This document shows, piece after piece, positions 15,876 to 24,210 of a stretch of DNA of 64,000 nucleotides (position 1 is the stretch's first letter; each line of letters opens with the position of its first letter). Both the position numbers and the translations under genes were made by a program. Source of the stretch: Hymenobacter roseosalivarius DSM 11622 (GTDB lineage: Bacteria; Bacteroidota; Bacteroidia; Cytophagales; Hymenobacteraceae); contig NZ_FWWW01000091.1 of NCBI RefSeq assembly GCF_900176135.1, forward strand, positions 62,001-126,000. The letters are read 5' to 3'. The notes under the pieces were generated by a model that was given only the letters and a program-made list of their open reading frames with translations, did no database searches and was not told the origin of the DNA.

Positions 15876-17006
15876 TTATATGCCACCAAACGATACGCCG
15901 AAGCTGAGGGTCTGGGCCTGGGGACCGCGACCGTCCTTGAACAGCTCGTTGAGGTTGTATTTGACGAACAAATCCAGGCCGCCGATGCCTACGACACCTT
16001 GCAGGCCATAATTGAAATCTTCGAGGTTGAAGCTGCCGCGGTCTTTGTCTTTGCGGTTGCGGCCGTCGTTGTCATATTTTATCTTGGTGTGGCTGCCGAG
16101 GCGGTAGCCGGCAAAGCCCCCCGCACCCAACGTAAAGCCGTCGTCATTGCCCTTCCGGTTCTTGAGATTGAGCACCAGCATGAGGGGCAAATTAATGGTG
16201 GTAGTGGCTAGCTTGCTTTTTTCGAGATTTAAGCTGGGCTCATTCCCGATAACGGTGCTGGTAGGCGTGGTGAGCAGGCGGCGGTTGTTATCGAACATAT
16301 AGTTGTTGAAGGACAGCTCGGGGCCAGTGAGCAGGCGCACCGGGCTGCCCTGCGAGCCTAAGCGGTACAGATAGTGCCAGTTGAAGCTGATATAGCGGGA
16401 GCCAAACGGCCGCAGATCAAAGTCTTCGGCAGTAGTTGCCATGCGATTCACTAGGGCATTCAAACCGATGTCGATGCCAAAGTCGCTATGGCCGGGGCGG
16501 GCGGCGCGCTCTTCTTGTTTGGCTTTGCGCTGGGCATTTCGCGTAGAGTCGTCAACGGCTGAGGTGCCCACTTTGATGGAAACGTGGTCATCATCGCCAT
16601 TCTCCACTACCGATACGCCAAAGGCGCGACCCAACACCACATCCACTCGTTCGGTGTCGCCTTTATTGCCCTTTTCGGTGCGCACCGTTACCCGTATCTG
16701 TTCGGGAACCTGCTTGCCGGGCTGATCTTTGGCGGGGTAAAACTCCATCGTTACCGATTCTGTTTTGGCGGTTTTGCCAGCAGCTTCGGCCTGAGTAATG
16801 TAAGTATCCAGCAAGATCATGAGCGAGTCGAGCTTATAAGCACGAAGCTCGCGCAATTGGGCTTTGTTCTTAACGAACAGCGTCATGGTGGCCTGATTAG
16901 GCAGTTTCACCACGATGGTGTCGTCGGGGGCAGGGGCGGCGGCCAGGGTGCGGCAAGGCGCGGCCAGGGCCAGCAGCACTACTGCCAGCAGGGTGTAGAA
17001 GCGGTT
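15876..17006 (-). CDS. Outer-membrane beta-barrel protein of a sigma/anti-sigma operon
   Basis: A 376-residue secreted protein (signal peptide MNRFYTLLAVVLLALAAPC). The N-terminal third is charged and mixed (TIVVKLPNQATMTLFVKN), followed by a Lys/Arg-rich linker; the C-terminal part (about 180-376) has alternating strands such as RYISFNWHYLYRLG, GFTLGAGGFAGYRLG and a final QTLSFGVSFGG, as in PorT-like outer-membrane barrels. The ATG at 17006 follows the upstream stop by 16 bp; an in-frame start at 17039 would overlap it and lengthen the signal. Third gene of the operon, so its expression is probably set by the sigma factor. Confidence 0.75.
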   Translation of the reverse strand, partial: NRFYTLLAVVLLALAAPCRTLAAAPAPDDTIVVKLPNQATMTLFVKNKAQLRELRAYKLDSLMILLDTYITQAEAAGKTAKTESVTMEFYPAKDQPGKQVPEQIRVTVRTEKGNKGDTERVDVVLGRAFGVSVVENGDDDHVSIKVGTSAVDDSTRNAQRKAKQEERAARPGHSDFGIDIGLNALVNRMATTAEDFDLRPFGSRYISFNWHYLYRLGSQGSPVRLLTGPELSFNNYMFDNNRRLLTTPTSTVIGNEPSLNLEKSKLATTTINLPLMLVLNLKNRKGNDDGFTLGAGGFAGYRLGSHTKIKYDNDGRNRKDKDRGSFNLEDFNYGLQGVVGIGGLDLFVKYNLNELFKDGRGPQAQTLSFGVSFGGI

Positions 17007-17022
17007 CATGATGGTGGAGAAA

Positions 17023-17859
17023 TTAGAGTTGGATGACAAGGGCGTGGTTGGCGCCCGGAGGCCGAACCGTTACGGTCACGTCCTCGGGTAAGCGGGGTAA
17101 GGTTACTGGCTCGCCGCGCAAAGCATTGCTCACCTGGCGCATCACCTGCCCGCCTAAGCGGCCCCGGCGAGGAGCCTCCTGGGTGGCAGCCAGGGCAGCT
17201 GTCGCCGACGAATGGCGCACTTCCACTTCTATCGGACCCGTGGGAACGGATGGGGTAGCGGAGGTAGTGGCTACAGTTGGGACCTGCTGGGGGGCTTTTG
17301 GCTGCGTTTCCTCGGCCACGGGGCGCTCCGGTTGCGCTTTGGTGGGAATGAGGGCGGCTACCATGGTGTTCTGCGTGGGTTTGGTAGTGAGATTTTTAGG
17401 TGTTGATGAGCGAGGAGCGGGTGTGGCGCGGGCCAACTGGCGAGCGGCGGCTGACTTGGAGCGAAGCGGCCGGGTCGGTTGCGCATCCGAACTAGGCTGC
17501 TTCGTAGGAGCCGTTGCTACGATGGCTTCTGGTTGGGTAGATGGCAACGCAGCGGGAAGGGTTGCCTGAGAAGATGAATTTTTCGAAGAAACCGCTGGGG
17601 TCGTTTTGGCAGCGGGCCGGGTAGCAACTTTCGCCACTGTACCCACTACTGGGTCCAGATTTGCCCCCCGCCACAGCCACGCGCCGCCTGCCAGCAGCAA
17701 CAGCGTAATCACGGCTGCGGAAGCGTAAAGCCACATAACGGGGCGCTTACGGGCGGGCTGCAGCTCGGCTTCGAGCTGGGCCCAGAGATAGTCGGGTGGG
17801 GGGGGGGCGTGGCGCTCCAGCTTCTCCCGAAACAGCTTATCAATATCTTCCGATTGCAT
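17023..17859 (-). CDS. Single-pass membrane protein, probable anti-sigma factor
   Basis: A 278-residue protein. Residues 1-40 (MQSEDIDKLFREKLERHAPP, then PDYLWAQLEAEL) resemble the cytoplasmic helical part of Bacteroidota anti-sigma factors; a membrane helix (VMWLYASAAVITLLLLAGG) follows at about 42-65; the rest is a Pro/Thr/Ala/Lys-rich, probably disordered periplasmic region ending in a short strand-rich tail. No zinc-binding HxxxCxxC motif is seen, so the anti-sigma role rests on position and topology. Its start overlaps the end of the sigma gene by 20 bp, which points to translational coupling. Confidence 0.7.
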   Translation of the reverse strand: MQSEDIDKLFREKLERHAPPPPDYLWAQLEAELQPARKRPVMWLYASAAVITLLLLAGGAWLWRGANLDPVVGTVAKVATRPAAKTTPAVSSKNSSSQATLPAALPSTQPEAIVATAPTKQPSSDAQPTRPLRSKSAAARQLARATPAPRSSTPKNLTTKPTQNTMVAALIPTKAQPERPVAEETQPKAPQQVPTVATTSATPSVPTGPIEVEVRHSSATAALAATQEAPRRGRLGGQVMRQVSNALRGEPVTLPRLPEDVTVTVRPPGANHALVIQL

Positions 17860-18418
17860 AATATTCTTTAGGTGAGGAGGTGGAGGCTGAAGCACTGCTA
17901 GCCCCGCCTAAGCGACGCTGAAGCATGGCCCGAGCCTTACTCAGCTGCGATTTACTGGTGCCCTCCGTAATGCCCAGCAGCTCGGCAATTTCGGGGTGAG
18001 AATAGCCCTCTACGGCGTAAAGGTTAAATACGGTACGATAACCGGCGGGCAATTGGGTAAGCATATGCATCAAATCGGCCGCGGCCAGGTCACTTTCCGC
18101 GTCGGCGGCCGTGACGGCTACATCTACTGGGTAATCATCGATGGCCAGGTGGAGCGGCTCCTTGCGGCGCAGCTGGCCCAGGGATTCGTTCACCATAATC
18201 TTCCGAATCCACCCCTCAAAACTGCCCTCGTGGCGGTATTGATCCAGGGCTCTGAACACTTTCACAAACCCCATCAGCATCACTTCTTCCGCGTCTTCAC
18301 GGTGGCGCAGGTAGCGCGAACACACGGACAGCATCAGGCCCGCGAACCGCTCGTAGAGCAGCTTCTGGGCGCGGCTGTTGCCCTGGCGGCAAGCAGCAAT
18401 GAGGTCGGCGTCAGTCAC
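17840..18418 (-). CDS. ECF-type RNA polymerase sigma-70 factor
   Basis: A 192-residue extracytoplasmic-function sigma factor. Region 2 spans about 5-80 (DADLIAACRQGNSRAQKLLY, then SVCSRYLRHREDAEEVMLMG and FEGWIRKIMVNESL); region 4 spans about 120-180 (LPAGYRTVFNLYAVEGYSHP, then EIAELLGITEGTSKSQLSKA, a clear helix-turn-helix). I take the GTG at 18418 as the start; the open frame reaches 18577, but those extra codons read through an intergenic inverted repeat and resemble no sigma factor. First gene of a sigma / anti-sigma / barrel operon, likely an envelope-stress or nutrient-sensing unit. Confidence 0.92.
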   Translation of the reverse strand: MTDADLIAACRQGNSRAQKLLYERFAGLMLSVCSRYLRHREDAEEVMLMGFVKVFRALDQYRHEGSFEGWIRKIMVNESLGQLRRKEPLHLAIDDYPVDVAVTAADAESDLAAADLMHMLTQLPAGYRTVFNLYAVEGYSHPEIAELLGITEGTSKSQLSKARAMLQRRLGGASSASASTSSPKEYYAIGRY

Positions 18419-18510
18419 AGGAAAGAAAGAGTAGAAAAGGACAATAGCAGGGCGTTTGGAGGGGTAGATGCAACCTTTGCGGGAGTGGTTGCCTCTGGGG
18501 GTAAAAATTT

Positions 18511-18794
18511 GCCTCACCCCCCGGCCCCCCTCTCCTAGGGGAGAGGGGGGGGGCAGTCGCTCGGCCTGTGCGGCCACGTCGGCTTGCGCCTCCGTAACCG
18601 CTACTGTTTTGGTCTAGAATTGTAATATTATGGAATAGAAAAGCCAACGACGATCAATCGTTGGCTTTTTCTGTTTTATGGAGGGTTATCCGAATATAAT
18701 GCGATAGCGGTTACGGAGGCGCAAGCCGACGTGGCCGCGCAGGCTGAGCGACTGCCCCCCCTCTCCCCTAGGAGAGGGGGCCGGGGAGTGAGGC
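18511..18794. mobile_element. Large imperfect inverted repeat, ~92-bp arms
   Basis: Left arm 18511-18603 and right arm 18705-18794 are near-complementary (for example GCGCAAGCCGACGTGGCCGC on the right against its complement on the left). Each arm also holds its own CCCCTCTCC-TAGG-GGAGAGGGG hairpin. The 101-bp centre carries a perfect 12-bp hairpin (18639-18669). It separates the sigma operon from the CoA-binding gene. No ORF of its own; best described as a MITE-like or REP-like unit. Confidence 0.75.
18639..18669 (-). terminator. Hairpin terminator inside the inverted repeat
   Basis: Stem AAAAGCCAACGA / TCGTTGGCTTTT with a 7-nt loop; A-run and T-run on either side. It could stop transcription from the CoA-binding gene before the sigma operon. 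Confidence 0.65.
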
Positions 18795-18814
18795 CTCCGT
18801 TAGAGTTTTTTACG

Positions 18815-19174
18815 CTAGTAATTGCCAATAGACAGCATCACTAGCGTGCAGGCTTCTTCCGTCTGAATACCGCGCTCCTGCGCCATGCGCTCCAGCTCGG
18901 GGTTCTCAGTACCGGGGTTAAAGATGATGCGCCTGGGCTTTAAATCCAGGATGTAATCGTACCAGGCAGGCTGATTCTGGGGCCCTACATAAAGGGTTAC
19001 CGTGTCAACTTCGGGCTCGGTGGGGCGGTCGGTGTGGATGTCGATGCCAGCTACCTGGCCTGTGCGTAGCCCGACGGGTACTACTTCGTGGCCGTGGCGC
19101 TTCAAGGAGTGAACAGCTTTATAGGCGTAGCGCGCGGGGTTGTCGCTGGCGCCTAGTACGAGAGTCTTTTTCAT
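18815..19174 (-). CDS. CoA-binding Rossmann protein (YccU-like)
   Basis: A 119-residue protein consisting of one CoA-binding domain. It starts MKKTLVLGASDNPARYAYKA, with the nucleotide-binding loop in LGASDNPARY, then GHEVVPVGLRTGQVAGI and ends with RIIFNPGTENPEL and EEACTLVML. Related proteins are stand-alone versions of the N-terminal domain of succinyl-CoA synthetase alpha; their cellular role is not settled. The ATG at 19174 fits the family; the longer frame upstream has no homology. The FAD dehydrogenase gene lies 80 bp upstream on the same strand. Confidence 0.88.
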   Translation of the reverse strand: MKKTLVLGASDNPARYAYKAVHSLKRHGHEVVPVGLRTGQVAGIDIHTDRPTEPEVDTVTLYVGPQNQPAWYDYILDLKPRRIIFNPGTENPELERMAQERGIQTEEACTLVMLSIGNY

Positions 19175-19253
19175 ATAGGTAGGCAATGAGTGAATGAGCA
19201 AATGGGCGAATGAGTAAGTATTAAACGAAAAACAACACCAAGCAGTCATTCGC

Positions 19254-20825
19254 TCATTTACTGACGGAAGCCACCGCTTCCGCGCACCGTTCCCCATCCA
19301 TAGCGGCCGATACGATGCCACCCGCGAAGCCTGCGCCTTCCCCGCAGGGAAACAAGCCCGTAATTTCCGGGTGCTGCAGGGTAGCTGGGTCGCGGGGGAT
19401 GCGCACGGGGGCGGAGGTGCGGCTTTCCACCCCTACGATCTGGGCGGCGTTGGTGGCATAGCCGGGGATTTTTTGCCCAAATGCCTTGAAGCCCTGGCGC
19501 AGCCGGTCGGTGAGGCCCGCGCCTAACACCTGGCTCATCGGCACCGATACCAGGCCCGGTTGGTAAGAAGTTTCCAGCAATTCATGAGAAAGCTTGTCTT
19601 TCAAAAAATCGCCCAGGCGCTGGGCCGGGGCGGCCTGCGAATTGCCCCCCAGCGCACAGGCGCGCTGCTCAATTTCTTGTTGCAGGCGCAAACCGGCTAG
19701 CGCTCCGTGTCGCTTCAGGTCCATTTCTTCCAGCTCGACCGCTACCACAATGCCCGAATTGGCGAAGCGCGAGTCGCGGCGGCTCGGCGACATGCCATTC
19801 ACGACCACCTCGCCAGGAGCCGTGGCGGCGGGCACAATAAAGCCCCCCGGACACATGCAAAACGAGAAAACACCCCGCTGCTGCCCGCGCCACTGGGTTT
19901 GATGAACCAATGAATACGAGGCTGCTGGCAGCGGCCCGCGGTCCTGGAGGCGGTACTGGGCCTGGTCGATGAGGGCCTGCGGATGCTCCACGCGCACGCC
20001 GAGGGCGAAGGGCTTGGCCTCCACGCGCACCCCGCGCCGGTGCAGCAATTCATAAATGTCGCGGGCCGAGTGGCCGGTGGCCAGAATAACCGCGTCGGCC
20101 TCCACCGCCTCGCCCGTAGCCGTAACTACCCCGCGCAGGTGGTTTTTCTCCAGGATTAAATCCTCCACCCGCGTCTCGAAGCGCACCTCACCGCCGGCGG
20201 CCCGGACAGAGTCGCGCAGGGCGGCTACTACTTGCGGGAGCTTATTGGTGCCGATGTGGGGGTGGGCGTCGACCAGAATATCGGGGGTAGCGCCATGCTG
20301 CACCAGCAGCTTCAGGATGCGGCCGACGTCGCCGCGCTTGGTGGCGCGGGTGTAGAGCTTGCCATCGGAGTACGTGCCCGCGCCGCCCTCGCCGAAGCAG
20401 TAGTTGGAATCGGGATTGACTACGTGGTCCTTGTTCAAAGCGGCCAAATCGCGGCGGCGGGTGCGCACGTCCTTGCCCCGTTCCAGCACGATGGGCCGGA
20501 TACCCAGCTCAATAGCTCGCAGAGCCGCGAATAAACCGGCCGGTCCGGCCCCCACGATAAGCACCGTGCGCCGGGCCTGACTTACATCAGAATACTGAAA
20601 CCAGGGGCCAAAAAGTTCGGCGGGCGGGGGCTGAAACCACACATCAGCGCGTAAGCGGACAAGAGGCTGGCGGCCGCGGGCATCGATGGAGCGCTTGCGC
20701 AGATGCACGAAATCGGCCGCGCCGGGGTGGATGCCGGCCGCGGCCAACAGAGCGCGGTAACGGGCAAACTCATCGTAAGCTACTTCGGGCGGAAGCAGCA
20801 CTTCTATTTCTTTCTTGTCGAGCAT
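19254..20825 (-). CDS. FAD-dependent dehydrogenase, COG2509 type
   Basis: A 523-residue flavoprotein of the uncharacterised NAD(FAD)-dehydrogenase family. The N-terminal ~85 residues form the usual family-specific domain; the dinucleotide loop VLIVGAGPAGLFAALRAIEL is at about 88-107, followed by ERGKDVRTRRRDLA and NYCFGEGGAGTYSDGKLYTR. ILATGHSARDIYELL is the second FAD-contact motif, and PCGEGAGFAGGIVSAAMDG is near the C-terminus. Related enzymes are thought to be cytoplasmic oxidoreductases, but the substrate is unknown. Two C6 motifs occur in the gene (19643, 19840). Probably transcribed alone. Confidence 0.9.
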   Translation of the reverse strand: MLDKKEIEVLLPPEVAYDEFARYRALLAAAGIHPGAADFVHLRKRSIDARGRQPLVRLRADVWFQPPPAELFGPWFQYSDVSQARRTVLIVGAGPAGLFAALRAIELGIRPIVLERGKDVRTRRRDLAALNKDHVVNPDSNYCFGEGGAGTYSDGKLYTRATKRGDVGRILKLLVQHGATPDILVDAHPHIGTNKLPQVVAALRDSVRAAGGEVRFETRVEDLILEKNHLRGVVTATGEAVEADAVILATGHSARDIYELLHRRGVRVEAKPFALGVRVEHPQALIDQAQYRLQDRGPLPAASYSLVHQTQWRGQQRGVFSFCMCPGGFIVPAATAPGEVVVNGMSPSRRDSRFANSGIVVAVELEEMDLKRHGALAGLRLQQEIEQRACALGGNSQAAPAQRLGDFLKDKLSHELLETSYQPGLVSVPMSQVLGAGLTDRLRQGFKAFGQKIPGYATNAAQIVGVESRTSAPVRIPRDPATLQHPEITGLFPCGEGAGFAGGIVSAAMDGERCAEAVASVSK

Positions 20826-20897
20826 GGGGTGAAAGGGAGTTAGCCTTTAAACCGAAAGTGAAACCTTGGGGGCAAAGATAAGCACCAATCTCTGCCG

Positions 20898-20936
20898 GGT
20901 ACAGTAGCGCGGAGTGTCACTCCGCGCTACTGTACC
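20898..20936. repeat. 39-bp perfect palindrome with 1-nt centre
   Basis: Arms of 19 bp, GGTACAGTAGCGCGGAGTG and complement, around a single T. It lies in the 116-bp space downstream of the Old Yellow Enzyme gene and upstream of the FAD dehydrogenase gene, so it may act as a terminator, though without a T-tract. Confidence 0.8.
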
Positions 20937-20941
20937 GCTAT

Positions 20942-22012
20942 TTACTGCCGCTTCGCGCGCTCGTACTGCACTGGCCAGGCCAAATCTGCATCGAGCGTCT
21001 GGGCCGCGTGGAGCGGGAAATAGGGGTCGCGCAGAAACTCGCGGGCCAGCAGCACCAGATCTGCTTGCTCACTGGCCAGAATCTCCTCGGCCTGCTCGGC
21101 AGTAGTAATAATGCCCACGGAACCCGTAGGCATGCCGGTTTCCTGACGAATGCGCTCGGCAAATTCTACCTGGTAGCCAGGCCCCGCTGGAATCTTGGCA
21201 TCGGAAACATTGCCACCGGTCGAGGCATCAATCAAATCCACTCCATGGTTTTTCAGCTCGCGGGTCAGAGCCACCGAATCGTCGATTGTCCAGCCACCAT
21301 CCACCCAATCGGTGGCCGAAATGCGGACGAAAACCGGGTACTCATCCGGCCAGCTTTTGCGGACGGCGGCCGTTACCTCCAGCAGCAGCCGGATGCGGTT
21401 CTCGAAGGAGCCGCCGTAGGCGTCGGTGCGCTGGTTGCTCAGGGGCGAAAAAAACTCGTGCAACAGGTAGCCGTGGGCCGCGTGAATCTCAATTACTTTG
21501 AAGCCCGCCATCAGTGCCCGCTTGGTAGCCGCCCGAAAATCATCCCTTACTTCCCGCAGGCCGGCCGTATCCAAGGCCAGCGGCTTGGGGTCGGTGGGGC
21601 GGAAGGGGAGGGCGCTGGGTGCTACGGGCTGCCAGCCGCCCGCGGCCGCGGCCACCGGCTCGCCCCCTTTCCAGGGGCTGCTGACGCTGGCTTTGCGCCC
21701 GGCGTGGGCCAGCTGCACCCCCGGCACCGCGCCCTGGGCCGTGATAAAGGAAGTGATGCGCTGCAAGCCCGCGATGTGCTCGTCTTTCCAAAGGCCCAGA
21801 TCATCGGGGGTGATGCGGCCCTCGGGCGAAACGGCGGTTGCTTCAAACAGGATCAGGTCGGCGCCGCCCACGGCCCGGCTGCCCAGATGTACCAGGTGCC
21901 AGTCGGTGGCAAACCCATCTTCCGATGAATACTGACACATGGGCGACACCACGATGCGGTTTTTAAGCTCCATACCCCGCAGGCGCAGCGGGGTAAATAG
22001 GGTAGCAGCCAT
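20942..22012 (-). CDS. NADPH-dependent Old Yellow Enzyme, YqjM/NamA class
   Basis: A 356-residue FMN enzyme that reduces activated C=C double bonds (enones, nitroalkenes, quinones). It is of the thermophilic-like YqjM class: SPMCQYSSEDG has the class-specific Cys near residue 25, QLAHAGRKAS follows, IEIHAAHGYLLHEFFSPLSN holds the His/His substrate pair, and YGGSFENRIRLLLE and a GIITTAEQAEEIL/ADLVLLAREFLRDP C-terminus bind FMN and phosphate. Cytoplasmic; likely detoxification or stress response. It sits between an FAD dehydrogenase and an aldo/keto reductase on the same strand, but palindromes lie on both sides, so an operon is doubtful. Confidence 0.93.
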   Translation of the reverse strand: MAATLFTPLRLRGMELKNRIVVSPMCQYSSEDGFATDWHLVHLGSRAVGGADLILFEATAVSPEGRITPDDLGLWKDEHIAGLQRITSFITAQGAVPGVQLAHAGRKASVSSPWKGGEPVAAAAGGWQPVAPSALPFRPTDPKPLALDTAGLREVRDDFRAATKRALMAGFKVIEIHAAHGYLLHEFFSPLSNQRTDAYGGSFENRIRLLLEVTAAVRKSWPDEYPVFVRISATDWVDGGWTIDDSVALTRELKNHGVDLIDASTGGNVSDAKIPAGPGYQVEFAERIRQETGMPTGSVGIITTAEQAEEILASEQADLVLLAREFLRDPYFPLHAAQTLDADLAWPVQYERAKRQ

Positions 22013-22056
22013 AAAATCAAAAACTGTTGGAGGAAAGACTGAAAAATGCCCCCCAG

Positions 22057-22134
22057 AACCAGGGTAATACCTTGGGCGGGTGGTACTACGACTTTAAAGT
22101 CGTAGTACCACCCGCCCAAGGTATTACCCTGGTT
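22057..22134. repeat. 78-bp perfect palindrome
   Basis: Both 39-bp arms are exact complements with no loop; the centre is GACTTT|AAAGTC. It lies between the aldo/keto reductase stop (22205) and the Old Yellow Enzyme start (22012). A TGCCCCCCAG motif abuts its left end. Confidence 0.95.
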
Positions 22135-22204
22135 AATTTGTAAACGGGAAGAGCAGGAAGTACGGGCCGAACGTTTTTAGCAACCTTGCGGCTGGGGGGC
22201 TTTT

Positions 22205-23197
22205 TCAACCCAGGATTTCCTCAATCGTGCCCAGCTGCTCGGCGCTGAACGCGGGGCTTTGCAGGCACTGCAACGAATCCAGCAGCTGCGCGGGCCGGCT
22301 GGCCCCGATGAGTACGGACGTGACGCGCTCATCCTTCAGAATCCAGGCCAGGGCCATCTGCGCCAGGCTTTGGCCGCGCTCCTGCGCCAGCTGGTGCAGA
22401 CGACCGATCTGGTCGATACGCTCGGGCGTGATTTGCTCTTCTTTCAGCGACGGGCCGCCCCGCGCCGCCCGCGAGCCGGCCGGAATGCCGTGCAGGTACT
22501 TATCCGTCAGCAGACCTTGGGCCAGGGGCGAAAACGGAATGCAGCCCACGCCTTCGGTTTCGAGTAAGTCCAGCAGGCCGTCTTCTACCCAGCGCTCAAA
22601 CATGGAGTACTTGGGCTGATGAATCAGGCAGGGCGTGCCCAGTTCGCGCAGAATCTTAATGGCTTGGGCCGCCTCAGTGGGCTGGTAGTTGGAAATACCC
22701 ACGTATAAGGCCTTTCCCTGGCGCACGATCAGGTCGAGGGCGGCCATGGTTTCCTCCAGGGGCGTGTCGGGATCGGGGCGGTGGTGGTAGAAGATGTCCA
22801 CGTAGTCCAGCTTCATGCGCCTTAAGCTCTGGTCGAGGCTGGAAACCAGGTATTTCTTGGAGCCCCAGTCGCCGTAGGGGCCGTCCCACATGGTGTAGCC
22901 CGCTTTAGTGGAGATGATCAGCTCGTCGCGGTAACTGCGAAAATCCTCTTTCAGAATGCGGCCAAAGTTGGTTTCTGCGGTGCCGGGAGGCGGACCGTAG
23001 TTGTTGGCCAGGTCGAAGTGGGTTAGGCCGTGGTCGAAGGCCAGGCGCAGGGTAGCGCGGAAGTTTTCCAGCACGTCTACGTCGCCAAAGTTCTGCCACA
23101 AGCCCAGCGACACGGCGGGCAGCTTGAGCCCGCTGCGCCCGCAGCGGCGGTAGTGCATGGTGGATGAATAGCGGTCAGCGTTGGCGAGGTAGGTCAT
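22205..23197 (-). CDS. Aldo/keto reductase, YghZ (L-glyceraldehyde 3-phosphate reductase) type
   Basis: A 330-residue TIM-barrel NADPH reductase. The N-terminus MTYLANADRYSSTMHYRRCG followed by SGLKLPAVSLGLWQNFGD resembles E. coli YghZ/GpR, which sets the start at 23197 although the frame is open to 23464. Catalytic residues are visible: DLANNYG (Asp, Tyr), ISTKAGY (Lys) and FYHHRPD (His). VGISNYQP and CIPFSPLAQGLL TDKYL are typical. E. coli GpR reduces L-glyceraldehyde 3-phosphate and methylglyoxal. The protein is also close to K+-channel beta subunits, but no channel is next to it. Confidence 0.92.
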   Translation of the reverse strand: MTYLANADRYSSTMHYRRCGRSGLKLPAVSLGLWQNFGDVDVLENFRATLRLAFDHGLTHFDLANNYGPPPGTAETNFGRILKEDFRSYRDELIISTKAGYTMWDGPYGDWGSKKYLVSSLDQSLRRMKLDYVDIFYHHRPDPDTPLEETMAALDLIVRQGKALYVGISNYQPTEAAQAIKILRELGTPCLIHQPKYSMFERWVEDGLLDLLETEGVGCIPFSPLAQGLLTDKYLHGIPAGSRAARGGPSLKEEQITPERIDQIGRLHQLAQERGQSLAQMALAWILKDERVTSVLIGASRPAQLLDSLQCLQSPAFSAEQLGTIEEILG

Positions 23198-23487
23198 GGA
23201 AAGGCGGAAAGTAGCAAAGGAAAGGCAGAGGGGCGTACGCTGACTTGGGCAACCCAAAAATGCCCCCCAGCGCCGCCAATGATACGGGAAGTCGGCGCTA
23301 CCTGCTACGGTCTGGTCGCTTTTTGCCGAAATTTTTGCTCGTCCCGACAACTTCCGGCCGCCGAATGCGTCCGTAGCATCGGGCTTGCAAGAAGGTATGT
23401 AGCTGACCCGGCGCTTGGCGGCGCTGGTAAAACAAAGCCGGCCCAACTGGTATTGTAAGCGCATCTCTCACTTCAACTAACTTCCCC

Positions 23488-24045
23488 ATGAAAATCTCCC
23501 TTGCCAAATTCCTGCTGCTCTTCGTGTGCGCCATCCTGCTGAGTGGCGGCGCTTTCGCCCAGGCCAAAATGCCCGAAGACAAATCCAAGCGTCCCAGCCC
23601 GCCGGCCACCGTTTCCACCACGGTAGGTGCCGCCAAGATTACCGTCGACTACAGCCGCCCCTCTATGAAGGGTCGCAAGATTTTTGGCGCGCTGGAGCCC
23701 TATGGTAAGGTGTGGCGCACGGGGGCCAACGAGGCCACCACTTTTGAAGCCTCCCAAGCCGTCACCATCAATGGCCAGGCGCTGCCGGCCGGCAAATACG
23801 CCCTGTTCACCATCCCCGGCGAGCAGGAATGGACGATTATCTTCAACAAAACCGCCGAGCAGTGGGGTGCCTACAAGTACGACGAAAAGCAGGACGCCCT
23901 GCGCGTAAAAGTGAAGCCCACCAAGCCCGCGCAACCCGTGGAGCAGTTCACCATTAAAGCCGATAAAGCCGGCACCATCATGATGACATGGGAAAACTCG
24001 CAGGTTGCTTTTAAAGTAGGCAGCGGCGCAAAGGCGCAACTGTAG
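23488..24045 (+). CDS. DUF2911 secreted protein
   Basis: A 185-residue exported protein with a Sec signal (FLLLFVCAILLSGGAFAQA). The mature part is one DUF2911 domain: TVGAAKITVDYSRPSMKGRK, IFGALEPYGKVWRTGANEAT, LPAGKYALFTIPGEQEWTII and a final WENSQVAFKV strand. The family is common in Bacteroidota and has no proven function; a periplasmic beta-sandwich is likely. The gene has its own hairpin terminator and is divergent from the aldo/keto reductase, with a 290-bp promoter space that contains one TGCCCCCCAG motif (23262). Confidence 0.9.
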   Translation: MKISLAKFLLLFVCAILLSGGAFAQAKMPEDKSKRPSPPATVSTTVGAAKITVDYSRPSMKGRKIFGALEPYGKVWRTGANEATTFEASQAVTINGQALPAGKYALFTIPGEQEWTIIFNKTAEQWGAYKYDEKQDALRVKVKPTKPAQPVEQFTIKADKAGTIMMTWENSQVAFKVGSGAKAQL

Positions 24046-24057
24046 GATTTTCTGAAT

Positions 24058-24112
24058 AAACACATCAGCCGCCGTTCTTGCTCAGGAAGCAGGAGCGGCG
24101 GCCGATGTGTTT
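24058..24112 (+). terminator. Terminator after DUF2911 gene
   Basis: Stem AAACACATC-GCCGCCG / CGGCGGC-GATGTGTTT, one internal mismatch, ~20-nt loop, then TTGG. It also marks the edge of the AT-rich island that follows. Confidence 0.7.
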
Positions 24113-24210
24113 GGTGTATTTATAATTTAAAAATATCCCTGGTTTTTGCTGTGTGATTTCATCTTTATCAATTCAGTATTAAAAAATTAAAACTGTTAAA
24201 TAAGCATGGA

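Noticed and set aside
18511-18560. C-rich and G-rich runs as a G-quadruplex or CRISPR-like array
   Set aside because: The runs are better explained by complementary arms of an inverted repeat; there are no regularly spaced repeats with unique spacers anywhere in the window.
18419-18577. N-terminal extension of the sigma factor
   Set aside because: The extra codons read through the arm of an inverted repeat and do not match sigma factors; the GTG at 18418 gives a normal ECF N-terminus.
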